64,000 nucleotides of DNA from Sphagnum compactum (taxonomy: Eukaryota > Bryophyta > Sphagnopsida > Sphagnales). Below the pieces are notes generated by a model that saw nothing but the letters and a program-made list of their open reading frames with translations, did no database searches and was not told the origin of the DNA. Below, piece by piece: positions 1 through 10,350 of this stretch. Position numbers and translations under genes: made by a program. The stretch's first letter is position 1, and each line of letters starts with the position of its first letter. The stretch is from NCBI GenBank assembly GCA_965153455.1, contig OZ234500.1, forward strand, positions 15,747,579 to 15,811,578, read 5' to 3'.

Positions 1-930
1 TCTGCTCATGGTGATCCCTTGTAATAACTTGAGATTCAGTGTGATATTACACATTCTAAAGCTTTACTAAGACCAAATCCAATAAATTTGTCTTCTTTCT
101 ATCAGTGTTTGCCAAACCCATGTCATGTAATCAATGGAAAATCGATGATTGACACAGTCTTGGTCGATTCTAGCTTAAATTCTGGGATATAAAAGTCAGA
201 AAAAGGGGAAAATATGGCCTCCCCTCCCAACTTCAGACTGCACAATTGGAAAGAACAGAACTAGACTATTAATTCCATTTTAACTCTGCCTCTTCCCCTT
301 CCTTCTGTGGTCTCTTATTTGTAACAGTCATGTACTTAATTAAGACATCAACAGAATCACAAAATCAACTTAGAAAAGAGAGTCAACATCAATACATTGC
401 CATTGTTTTCCTGCTAGTCCAATCCACAGGAGAGAAAGTCAATGATGTCATGAATCTATGTTAAGGAGCATCATGCTGCAAAAGTTGTGGTCAAGGCCAG
501 TCTCTCCACATATGGTTTTCTTGCCATGGCAATTCCCAAGCACACCCATCAAAAACTTGGTGCTACATGATGGGGAAAGAAATCAAGTTTCATGGCATAA
601 GCCCAGATATCTGATTGTACATCAAACATAGCGATGTGGGCAAAATTGCATACATAAACACAAATGCATGATTAGGGTCATCATGCAAAACCTTCAATTC
701 AAAAGGTTTTTGTATCCATAATTCAAACTGGTTCTAGAAGCAGCCCAGATGGATCACAAGCTCTGCTACAGAAATCCTTTTGAAAAGGAGAGAACCATCT
801 GCACAATGCCAGCTTTGAAAGAGAAAAACTATGAAGAATCTAGAAAGAAGGGGAAAACCCTGAAAATCACCCCATTGCTTGGCTTGTATGCAATACCAGC
901 AATTCATGTGAGTGATTTGTTAAAAGTGTA

Positions 931-931
931 C

Positions 932-995
<64 letters not shown>

Positions 996-1010
996 GAGAG
1001 AGAGAGAGAT
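931..1010 (+). repeat. (GA)n microsatellite
   Basis: An almost pure GA dinucleotide run of about 75 bases with one GG interruption. It follows directly after a short open frame and has no coding sense. Confidence 0.95.
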
Positions 1011-1249
1011 ATGATTACAAGAAGCAAACCATGAGCACACCCGTAGAGACTGGAACTTGGTAAACTAAAACAAGTAGACTGTGCAGTTTATGCAACAATA
1101 AGATTCAAAAGATAGGAACACAAACTATGCCAATGCAAGCCTAAACTTTGAGAACATGTTGTGGAAACCAGGAGAGAAGGAACCACAAAACTCAATGCCA
1201 TCAACAAAATCAGGTTCCATATCATAACATCCCATTGAAGATTTCATGA

Positions 1250-1524
1250 TCAAATCAGCTCCAAGGAAACAAGCAGCATAGCAACAACAAGAGCTGAGTT
1301 TTATGTCTACCAGCGTGGTGATGCTCAAGCTGTCTGTCAGCCAAAGAGAAAGAAATCGAAACTGGAACTTGGTAAACTGATAAAACAACTAGTCTATAGT
1401 TTAGATCCTTGTCTCAAAGTTTAGATCATAGATAGATCCAGTGAGGATTTTCAAGGAAATAAAGAGTAGCAACAAGAGCCGAGCTATGGATACAAGCGTG
1501 ACGCTCAAGCTGTTAGCCAAAGAG

Positions 1525-1593
<69 letters not shown>

Positions 1594-1760
1594 GATGTCG
1601 CCACAAAAAGAGTAAGTCCTCTCAAAACTTGATGGAATTACTCGATGGAAACCTTCAAACATCTCCAAGAAAATAAAAGCATGGCAACAAGAGCCAAGTT
1701 CAGTTGTACCTCAAGCCATGACCGACGCCCAAGAATTCAGTCAAAGAGAGAAAAGAAGAA
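1250..1760 (+). repeat. Degenerate tandem repeat, about 200-base unit
   Basis: Three diverged copies of one segment can be read at about 1280, 1470 and 1685. Each runs from an 'aacaagagc' core through 'gctcaagc' or a similar word to 'aaagagaaa'. The middle copy has been expanded by the CT/CA microsatellite. A related phrase, 'ggaacttggtaaact', occurs at about 1052 and 1363, so the duplicated region may begin further left. Confidence 0.55.
1528..1592 (+). repeat. Compound (CT)n(CA)n microsatellite
   Basis: About 45 bases of CT repeats pass directly into about 20 bases of CA repeats. A frame through it gives only Leu-Ser and His-Thr runs and is not a gene. Confidence 0.95.
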
Positions 1761-1970
1761 ACCAAGCAAGCTAAACTATGAGAGTGAAGACTTGAAAGTC
1801 TGTTACCATGTCTTTAGCGGTGCGCCGAAGAAGACGAGGAGGAGGAGATCTCATCGTAGTAAGGAGGGCTGCTGCTGCGTGAAACTTGCGCTTGTTTGTT
1901 TGTTCTCTTTCCAAGTTCCAGTAGCCGAACGGTTGGCTTCGAGGGGGATTCTAGCCCAGGCCACTGGCTT

Positions 1971-2315
1971 TCAAAGGGCCTTCTTCTGTTGCAAGTAGTG
2001 CTTCCCGAACTTGTTGGCGCCCTTCCTCTCGTCCGGATCTTCTTCCATCGATTTCCGTATCCACTTCTCGGCAAACTTTAGCATAAAGGCCATGACTTGC
2101 AAAAAGAACCCATCTTCCTGTTCCTCCTTGAGCTTCCAAAACCCGGCAGCATTTCTCGACACCAGCAGCTTCGCTGTGATTGCAACGATTAGGGTTTCGG
2201 AACTTTCTTCTGTCGCTTTGTACCGACAATGATGTATCGTTGCTCGAGCTCCACTCCTACAACAACAAAGAGAGTGTCCGAACCAGTAATACAACAAGTA
2301 AACGAAGAAGAACAA
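1971..2315 (-). CDS. Hypothetical small ORF
   Basis: Not recognised. A 114-codon frame is open on the minus strand. Its last 40 residues, from an internal Met at about 2091, have a balanced charged composition (AFMLKFAEKWIRKSMEED, then KFGKHYLQQKKAL) that looks more like a real helix-forming peptide than chance. The first half is Cys- and aromatic-rich and less convincing, so translation may begin at the internal Met. Frames on the opposite strand overlap it. It could also be a single exon of a larger gene whose other exons I cannot find. Confidence 0.25.
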   Translation of the reverse strand: MFFFVYLLYYWFGHSLCCCRSGARATIHHCRYKATEESSETLIVAITAKLLVSRNAAGFWKLKEEQEDGFFLQVMAFMLKFAEKWIRKSMEEDPDERKGANKFGKHYLQQKKAL

Positions 2316-3600
2316 GAAGAAGACTACAATGATGAATTGATCGTCTTCTTATCTTTGCATACTTCTCCTTAGCGATTCCAACACGGACAAACTAAAGTCT
2401 ACAATCTCTGTTCACTGTGCATCAGGTGTATCGTGGGGAAAGGATCTTCAGAGAGCAATTCTGCTGATGGGTATTGTAGGAGACGCACACTTTTTTTATG
2501 GGTGTTTGTTGCTTGTTGCTTCTCCAGAGATCAAAAGGAAGAAGCTTCAAGATGAAGTGATATAGCTACCTAGCTGCATAGAGACTGAAGGTAAAGAAAG
2601 GAAGAACATAGATGCATATATTATTAAAGGAAAGCTGCAATAGAATGAACATAGAGCAATAGCAGAGCAGCATATACCTGTGCTAAATAGATTCTTTGCA
2701 GCTATGTTCCTTCATCTTGAATAACAAACACCCATCTACCCTACTGCTTGCTGCTGCAACAAGCATGCAAGTATCCTACTCCTACTGCTGCAAGAACAAG
2801 CATGTTTTGTCCAACTGCTGCAACAACGAGAAGCATGTTTTTCTTTGAAATATGACAATGAATGTGAATTCAAGACAAGAATATACTGTGCTGGTTGAGT
2901 CTGAAGAGAAGAAGAATCACACTACTACAGCTGTGGCTACGAGAAGAATTGTTTTTGTCTCTTTGAATTGCAACAAAGAATGTGAATTTTAATTGAAATC
3001 TAATGAGAATCAAATGGGGTGTATTGATTGATCCTCTTCGCAGAGGATCAGAGGATCATTCAAATGATCTCCTCTTCCTCCTCAATCCAGAAATGCAGCA
3101 TCAACATCTGAAGAACCAACAAGAGGGGGAAGATGACTGACCCTCCTCTCTAATTTTGAGGTAAAATCAGTTAGCAATAGACATGGTTTATGTTTTGGGT
3201 GAAAGAGATGAAGTAAGAGGAGCATCTGAATCTGGTTCTGGTGTGCTCCCTTTGCTTGTATGTACTCCATATCGTGCTCACATCATACTCCATATCCTCC
3301 CTCCCTATCTCTTTCTTCTCTTCACATGTTTCATCAGAAAGTCAATCTAATGGATCTTTGCTGGTAAGGTGTAGCCCATGCTCACTTTGTACTCCGCTTC
3401 CTCTCTTGATGTCAGACTATCAGAAAGCCAGTTGCCACTGCTGCCTCGTCTTACAAAGTCTGGCCTCTTTTTGGAACCCTTTGTCCCAAACACTGCACAG
3501 AAGATTTCATAGCATCAGACTATTTGTCCAAAAACGAAGAGAGCAATAGAGGACTGAGTGAGAGTGCTTGCAAAACTGCAGAAACATGATGGACCTGAAA
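2316..3600. other. Intergenic or 3' flank of the INCENP-like gene
   Basis: Moderately AT-rich sequence with scattered 'tgctgcaac' words at 2750-2830 and no recognisable gene. The right end may include the last exon and 3' UTR of the INCENP-like gene, whose stop codon I could not place. Confidence 0.4.
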
Positions 3601-3703
3601 GCTCATGTTCTCAATGAGCCCTGAAGAATTTCGCCCATATTACTACAAATTCAAGTCTGCAATCATCCAGAAGAAAAACCCAAGTAGAATTGTCATAACT
3701 TAC

Positions 3704-6027
3704 CATCATTCAAGCTGCATGATTTCTCCGCTGTGAAGATTGTATCAGGGTCCATGTATTGTAGCCTTAAGATCTCGGCCATCAAATTCTCCTTCCTGCA
3801 CTCACTTGTCAGCACTTTGTTAGGGGCCTATATTAATAAGCCTGAGAGGACCAACAGTGATAAAACTGCCATTAACACACTACAAATTGTCTCTATAATC
3901 TAGTAAAGGTCGGTGCTTGTAGCATCCAATCTACCTCGTAAAATTGAAGGTATGTTGAAGATCAGGTTAAGAGTGTTGGTGTACCTGGCCCACAAAGGTA
4001 TGGGCTTTTGTGCATCATCGTCATCATCATCTTCATCATAAATATCCTCCTCATCCTCTTCGTCAGATGATCCTTTGTAGGGAGAAATTTCATAGGACTC
4101 GATTTCAACACATGGAATCTCTCCATTTGCCTTTGTGACCAAGTTTGAAACCTGAAAGGTGCAACCATTTGCACCTTCAATTCCAAATCGCTTTTCTTCA
4201 AGTTCAGGAGCAACTGTCTTGTCAAAGTTTCCTTTTCCACATACGTCAGATGTCAGAGCTTGAAACTCAGCCGCGGACAGCGAGATACAGTCTGACCGAT
4301 GATCTTCAGTACCCAAGTCTGTAGCATTGCTTTGTAAACTGACAGTCTCCATCAATCCTTTTTTTGAGCATTTCTCTTCTTGGGTTGACCTCATGGCAAG
4401 TACCTTCTCCTCTGAAGCAATTGCGACATGATGCTGCTTTGGGGTCTCAAGTTCAACTGCCTCATCTTGCAAAAGCAGCGATCTTACATCCAAGAAAGGA
4501 TTAACTAGGGGTGAGATTCCCCTCTTTGTTATTGAGGATGTGATGCTATTTGGATCAGCCAGTTCTGCAATGAGTTCCGGAGTTGGACAAGCATCATCAC
4601 ATTGCTCCGTCTTTGAAATGGGATCCAGCGCCAATTGCCTCCCTGCTCGCTTTGTGGAGAGTGGCCTTCCATTAAACCTGCTGTCTTTTTTCTCTGGAAA
4701 ATCAAACAAAGCCATTCATTCAGCATCCAGGTGATGGTTTATGGCATCATAGCCACATAGGTCTAGCACTACCACAGGCTGAAGAAGAATCACAAAGAAG
4801 CATTCCATATCCAAAAACCATTTTCTTTTGGCTTGAATCCTAAAAACCCCAATAAGAAAACCCCCACAAGGTACTAAAGGAAAGCATGCTTGAAGAAAAT
4901 CCTTGACACAGCCATGGATTCACTTGCACATGGTTTTTGTGAGAACCTGTGTAAAGATCAGTCAAGGAGTTTTGCAGTGACAAGAGATTTTGCAAAAGGG
5001 AAAAAGAATTACCTTGAGCAGGCTGGACCGTCTTTCCCCTTGCATTCTCTGGTAGCACCTTCTGCTGCTGCTGCACACTTGTTTGGAGAGGCTTTTTCAT
5101 TGATTTTGACAAAAAGCTCTCCGTGGGTGTGTGATGGTGGAGGAGTACATGAGGTTTCCTATTTTCTTTCTCATCTTCCTCAGCCAGGGCATTGCACCGC
5201 CGCAGCCCTGCACTGAGAACAGGGGTCTGTTGGGCGTGGTCACCTGTGGTTACTGGTAAGAACTCAAATGAACAGCACCCATCTGCACTGTTGTTGTTAG
5301 CATCCTGCTCTGAGGTCAAGCAGCTGTTCATCCTCTCCAAGTCTTTCTCCACAACCTTTTCAGAGCTCTCCACAGTATGATGTTTATGGCCAAAAGACGG
5401 CGTCTCACAAAATGTAGCTACACCATTGGAATTATCACACTCCCTTCCAGATTTACATGGTGTTTGATGAGGATTATCCTCAAGTGGAACCACCTCTTGC
5501 TTCTCAGAGGCCGGCAAGATGTGGTGGTGGGCATTCTCTTTATGAGCTTTCAATTTCTTGCGTGGAGGGGTGGTACTCTCTTGTGTTCTCCTAGGAACGT
5601 TTTCTCCAACTTGTTTCGCTCGAGTTCGTGTAACCCGAACAGACTTCTCTTCTTCTTCTTCTTTGTCAGCCTTCGCATCCATTGAGTTCGACTGAGGAAT
5701 GTCGAGCTCCACTTTCTCCAAGCACGCATTCACCGACACGGGTGGTAGCAGCTGCTGCACAGCTGCCTGCACGAATTCATTCAGCGACCTTTGCAAGTGA
5801 ACGTACTGCTCCACGTACTGCTTTCGGCATTTCAGTACCGGATCCTCAAACAAGTGCAGCAGTTGATGAAGCCGTGACTCATGCTCCATCATGCCCCACA
5901 TCTTCCTCCTTTCGTTCTCGTCGTACTCCTCCTCCTCCTTCTCCTTCTCTTTTTTCTCCGTTACAACATGCGAGAATCGACCCCCACTCGCTCTCCCACC
6001 CCCAGCTATATATTTTCCAACCTCCAA
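3704..6027 (-). CDS. INCENP-like chromosomal passenger complex subunit
   Basis: Probable inner centromere protein (plant WYR/INCENP type), the scaffold that binds and activates Aurora B-type kinase in the chromosomal passenger complex at centromeres and the spindle midzone. Exons read 6027-5013, 4693-3985 and 3795-3704, all with GT-AG borders and matching phase. The acidic stretch (SYEISPYKGSSDEEDEED) is followed by PIPLWAR. Splicing into the 92-base exon continues it as KENLMAEILRLQYMDPDTIF, the IN-box pattern that contacts Aurora. The N-terminal part (HESRLHQLLHLFEDP onward) suits the helical region that binds the other passenger subunits. Two KEN words (AHKENAH, DEKENRK) could be APC/C degrons. 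The start is uncertain: Met at 6027, or the better placed Met at 5901. The final exon, after the donor at 3703, is not resolved. Confidence 0.78.
6004..6016 (-). promoter_or_regulatory. Possible TATA box of the INCENP-like gene
   Basis: The minus strand reads AAAATATATAG here, embedded in GC-rich DNA. If it is a working TATA box, transcription would begin about 30 bases further on, inside the first codons of the longest frame. Translation would then start at the Met at 5901 rather than at 6027. This is inference from position and composition only. Confidence 0.35.
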
Positions 6028-6349
6028 CCATGCGCTTTTACCTCAGCAGTTCGGCTCCAATCTGGACAGAGAATCCCCCACCCATGAGCCCAAATGCCGC
6101 ACACCCAAACAACACAAACGTGCAACCCTCAAGCTCCTGTTTGTAGCTCCAAAACACAGAGACGACGATGCAACGAGAGGAGGCACAATAACATGAAGCG
6201 CGATGCACTCAGACCCACCTGCACGCTCGCCATATCCGTCCTCTACACCAGTGTGCCAATGCACCAATGCAGATGCCTCAAACTCTCTCGCTCTCTAAGA
6301 TTTGCGGATTATCTTCCAACCCATCATATCTGTCTGTCTCTCTGCCTCT

Positions 6350-6691
6350 TCTCTCAGAGAGCAACCGGGCATTGCAGATTATCCCAGAACTTTTTCAAGC
6401 ACCCAGCAGTGCAGATTCTTGACAACCCATTCTCAAACAACTAGCATCCTTAACAAGACCCTTGTCCCGCAGTCAACCAACCAAGCAGTCGTCTCTCTTA
6501 TCTCTCTGTGTCTCTCTCAGAGCAACCGAGCATTCAAGATTCTCCCAAAAACTTTTTCAAGCACCCAGCAGTCCAGATTCTTGACAACCCATTCTCAACC
6601 AACTAGCATCCTTACCAAAAACCCTTGTCCCGAAATTCAACAAAACCCTTGTCCCGCAGTCACCAAACCAAGCAGTCTCTCTATCTCTCTG

Positions 6692-6731
<40 letters not shown>

Positions 6732-6830
6732 AGCAACCGAGCATTCAACATTCTCCCAGAAACTTTTTCAAGCACCCAGCAGTGCAGATTCTTGACAACT
6801 CATTCTCAACCAACTAGCATTCTCACCAAA
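6350..6830 (-). repeat. Tandem repeat upstream of the INCENP-like gene
   Basis: Three copies of a unit begin at about 6357, 6519 and 6729. Each contains 'agagcaaccg', 'actttttcaagcacccagca', 'gattcttgacaac' and 'ccttgtcccg'. The spacing differs (about 162 and 210 bases) because a CT microsatellite has expanded between copies 2 and 3. The array starts about 320 bases from the longest possible start codon, so it may lie in the promoter. Confidence 0.8.
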
Positions 6831-6841
6831 ACCCTTATCCC

Positions 6842-7172
6842 GAACACCAAGACATTACCTCCGACCACCCTCCAAATCTCTCTGTCTCTGTCTCTCTCTG
6901 TCTCTCTCTCTCTCTCTCTACGTCTCTTTATGTCCTCTCTACACCGAGCAGTTCCTTGTTTTTTTATGTCACAGAAAGGCCGTAACAAACAGTTTCAAGA
7001 GCAATAAGACACCCGCATCACCAAGACATTAACCCCACCACCATCCAAATCTCTGTGTGTGTGTGTGTGTATGTGTGTCTCTCTCTCGATGTCTCTATGT
7101 CTCTCTACAACGAACACTTCTTTGTTTTTTTTTATATCACAGCAAGGCAGTAATAAAGAGTTTCTAGAGCGA
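6842..7172 (+). repeat. Two-copy direct repeat, about 170 bases
   Basis: The sequence 'caccaagacatta' followed by 'ccaccatccaaatctct', a CT- or GT-rich tract, a T run and 'gtcacag' or 'atcacag' appears twice, starting near 6846 and 7018. This is a second duplicated family next to the array at 6.35-6.83 kb. Confidence 0.75.
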
Positions 7173-7449
7173 CAACATAGGCATGTGGCAAGCGATGAAA
7201 CAAAGAGGAAAAAAAAAAAATGAAGGAGGGCAACGTCCCGAAGAAGACAAAACAGAAGACAAGAAGAAGCGTGCGCGAGAAGAGGAAAAGAGCACGCGAA
7301 GAAGAAGAGCAAACGGAAGAGCAAAAGGAAGCAGAAGCCAGCAACGGTAACAACAACACGCGGGCATCCCCCAACTTACTAGTATGTTTACTAGTAACGT
7401 ACTAATTTACTAATCTTGTAACTATCCGTTGCGGCAAAAACCCAAAACC

Positions 7450-7523
7450 CCAAAAATAAAAATAAATAAATAAATAAATAAATAAAATCAATTTTACTGT
7501 TACTGTTACTGTTACTGTTACTT
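7450..7523 (+). repeat. (AAAT)n and (TTACTG)n microsatellites
   Basis: A run of AAATA/AATA units is followed directly by about five copies of a TTACTG hexamer. Confidence 0.9.
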
Positions 7524-7559
7524 ACCCTCCAGTGAATAACAGTAAGCCAACACATGTGG

Positions 7560-7830
7560 CCTGTATCCCCCTATTCACACGGTGGAGAGCCCCCATTTAC
7601 ATGTGTTGCTAGGATAGTGGATATTCTACATGGGAGTTGTAATCTCCCTTTTCACACGGAGGAGAGTCCCATTCACAAGTGTGTTGCTAGCTAGGATAGT
7701 GGATATTCTACCTGAGTTGGAACTCCTTTTCACACGGAGGAAATCCCATCAACCTAAACAGTGGAAACAACCTACTTTTAAGTAACCTTTTTCACACAGA
7801 GGGAAAGCCCATTTTGCACATTTTGCTAAG
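7560..7830 (+). repeat. Degenerate tandem repeat, 60-80-base unit
   Basis: Four copies of 'ttcacacggaggagagtccc' and variants start at about 7574, 7651, 7728 and 7788. The first two are followed by a 'gttgctag ... ggatagtggatattctac' segment. The copies diverge to the right. No coding sense is seen. Confidence 0.8.
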
Positions 7831-7919
7831 CCCAAGTCAAAAATTTGTTTGTTTTTTAATTTTTAGTTATGAATAGTGACGATTAATGTGAATGTGACTT
7901 TTTAAAAGAAAAGTGTTCC

Positions 7920-8075
7920 TATTTTAAACACTATTACAAAATGTGGGTGCAGTTCACTAGTCCCCGTTCACTAGACCAGTGAATTTGTTGTTTTTTCACT
8001 GGTCCCTATTCACTACAACCACTGAATTCACTCAAAATCCAGTGAAATCACTTGACGTACAAGGACACCTTTTGT
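7920..8075 (+). repeat. Dispersed element, single-unit copy
   Basis: Runs from 'attacaaaatgtgggt' to 'ggacaccttttgttataatg', with 'gttcactag', 'ttcactcaaaa' and 'cagtgaaatcactt' between. The same order of words with the same outer ends occurs at 56.23-56.73 kb, where the inside is present about four times. I do not recognise the family. Confidence 0.75.
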
Positions 8076-9179
8076 TATAATGAAAATTTGAGACAAACAA
8101 GTTTTTTTTTTACCAAGTTTAGCCTAATTATGTTATGAATTTTTATTTTTTTTACATGTAATTGCCAAAATCCAAAAAAACATCATTGTTGCTTATCTTT
8201 TTATTATTTGCATAGCTTGACTCTCATTCATCTTGCAATATGAAAAATACAAGGTTGCTTTTGATGCTCAATTAAAACACATCATGGCTAAGAGCATTAC
8301 CAAAATTGGGCAACACTTAGTTTGTTGCCCTTGCCCGTGCCCTTATTTCGATAACGCTCTCACCCTTGTGCTTTACCTTACATTCAATTTGCAAGTGTAA
8401 TGCCTTGTTGCCAAGGTTTTATATATTAGTTATACATATTATATAATTGGGTTAACTATAATATATATATTAGGTAGTAGGTACCAAAATTCACAATTTC
8501 AATTAAATACAAACATATCTAGTTATGATATTATAATAATATAAGTTAACATTAATACATTAATGTGTCATTATAGTGATACAATGTGCAACACAGCTAC
8601 ATTGCGTAATACAACTAAGTTCTATACACACAAACATTACTTGGTGATACATTGAAACATAGAACTTCAATCACACAACATTTGATAATTAGGGTGGAAA
8701 CGTGTTAGGTATTAGAAGATGTCTGGTAATTTATGATAATTATTGTCACATGACACATAATAATTAAAAATTAATTTTGGAATGAAAATGTTACCTAATG
8801 GTAATATTAGTTCCAATTTGCCACGTTGAATAAATTAAAATTTTAGATCCAACATATGTTTTATAACAAAATATAACAAAGTGTTTGTAAGAAATTATAA
8901 TAAAATGTCAATTATAATGTATCAATCCTTTAGAATATGTGGTAAGTGAAAATTTGTAAACAATAGTTGATAAAATCTTTTAAGGACATGAAAGACAAAA
9001 AATTCTAAAAGATGTGGTTGGTGGAAGCTCTTAAAATAACAATTGATAAAAGCTTTTTTTTTAAAATTAATAATCTACTTATATAATATCCTTGGGTGGT
9101 CGTCCTTTTCATCCATCCATCCCGTCATCCAAGTTCTTCATCCTGGAAGAAGAAGATGACAGAAGAGGAGGACTTTTTT

Positions 9180-9845
9180 AAAACACTTAAAAATAGAAAA
9201 AAAAATGAAAACATATAAAATAAATATATTTAAACATGAAACAAAAAAGGGAAATACAGTAAAATAATCTTAAAAGAAAATTTAAAAATAAATGACAAAA
9301 AATAAAAAACAAAATAGACAGCAAAAGAAAGAGAAAAAAAACCATACTCGAAAAAAAAAAAAAGGTTTGTCTTCTTTTTCCAAACTTTAAACCTGTATCT
9401 AATCAAACAAAAATACAAAAGTTTTTAAAAATTATTTTCATTACAAAACATATTAGAAAAACTAGAATCTTTTTGAAAAAGAAAATAGAAACAAAATAAA
9501 TAAATAAATAAATGCATAATTTTTAAAAAAAATGAAGATAGACAAAATAAGAATAGAAAAAATTAAAGCATGAAACAAACATAAACAAAAAAAAGTAAAA
9601 ACTCAAAAACTATAAAAAAGGATGGAAACAAATGAAACAAGGAAAGGGAAATACAGTAAAATAATTTTAAAAGAAAAAATTTTACAAAAATGAAGAAACC
9701 AAATCAAGAGTAAAAAATAAGAAAAAAGAAAAATTATAATAATGAAGAAAAACCCTGCTTGAAAAAGAATGAGGTGTGTCTTCTTTCTCCAAACTTCAAA
9801 CTTGCATCCAAATAAACAAAAATATAAAAGTGAAAAAGAAACACT
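9180..9845 (+). repeat. Direct duplication, about 220 bases, spaced about 400
   Basis: The segment from 'gggaaatacagtaaaataat' to 'aacaaaaataaaaag' or a close variant occurs at about 9249-9420 and again at about 9647-9832. It includes 'gtcttctttttccaaacttt' or its variant. The copies have diverged by small indels. Confidence 0.7.
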
Positions 9846-9954
9846 TTATTTTTATTATACAAAATAATAATAAAAACAGAAAACACATTAAAAAAATAAA
9901 AATTTAAGTTTCTAGAAAAAAGTAACATGAACCAAGTTTAAAGAGACCGGGGGA

Positions 9955-10350
9955 CTTCACAGTGCCCGAAGGTCACTGTCCGTCCGGTCGTCCTCCTTGG
10001 GTTGTATGTTGGGGGCGCTTTAGTGGGTATGTGTAATTTGGGGGAGGGATGACATATCATAGGCTGTGATTGGGTTCAGCAAGTAACTATCGAATAATCA
10101 ATATATTTATTTTTAAGTATTTAGTTTTCACACATGTTCATGAGTTTTTTTTTAAATTTTTTTATGTTGCAAGTATGACAAGGTTTGTTGAAATTTTCAG
10201 AAAATTATTTGAACTTAGACTTGCAAATTACACCTTTTTTCAAAAATAAACATTTTGAATTATGTTGTTTTGTTATGTATAGAGTTCGTAATATTGTTAA
10301 TAGAAGACAAAGTGATGTCATATGTCACAGTGTCCGAAGGTCACGGGTAG
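9955..10350 (+). repeat. Short direct repeat flanking about 360 bases
   Basis: The phrase 'cacagtgcccgaaggtcac' near 9958 recurs as 'cacagtgtccgaaggtcac' near 10326. The DNA between is less AT-rich on its left side. The repeats are direct, not inverted, so this could be the remains of a small insertion or an unrelated local duplication. Confidence 0.4.

Larger units (their letters stand above)
1..1970. other. Intergenic, no supported gene
   Basis: I see no coding region with family resemblance in this stretch. It contains two long microsatellites and a degenerate repeated segment, listed separately. The short open frames here are either low complexity or lack any recognisable domain, so none is annotated. 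Confidence 0.5.

Noticed and set aside
1441-1632. Plus-strand frame with Leu-Ser and His-Thr runs
   Set aside because: Translation of a CT/CA microsatellite with no domain on either side.
9230-9928. Phe-rich minus-strand frames in the AT-rich desert
   Set aside because: Poly-A and poly-AT translation with no membrane-protein pattern or homology.
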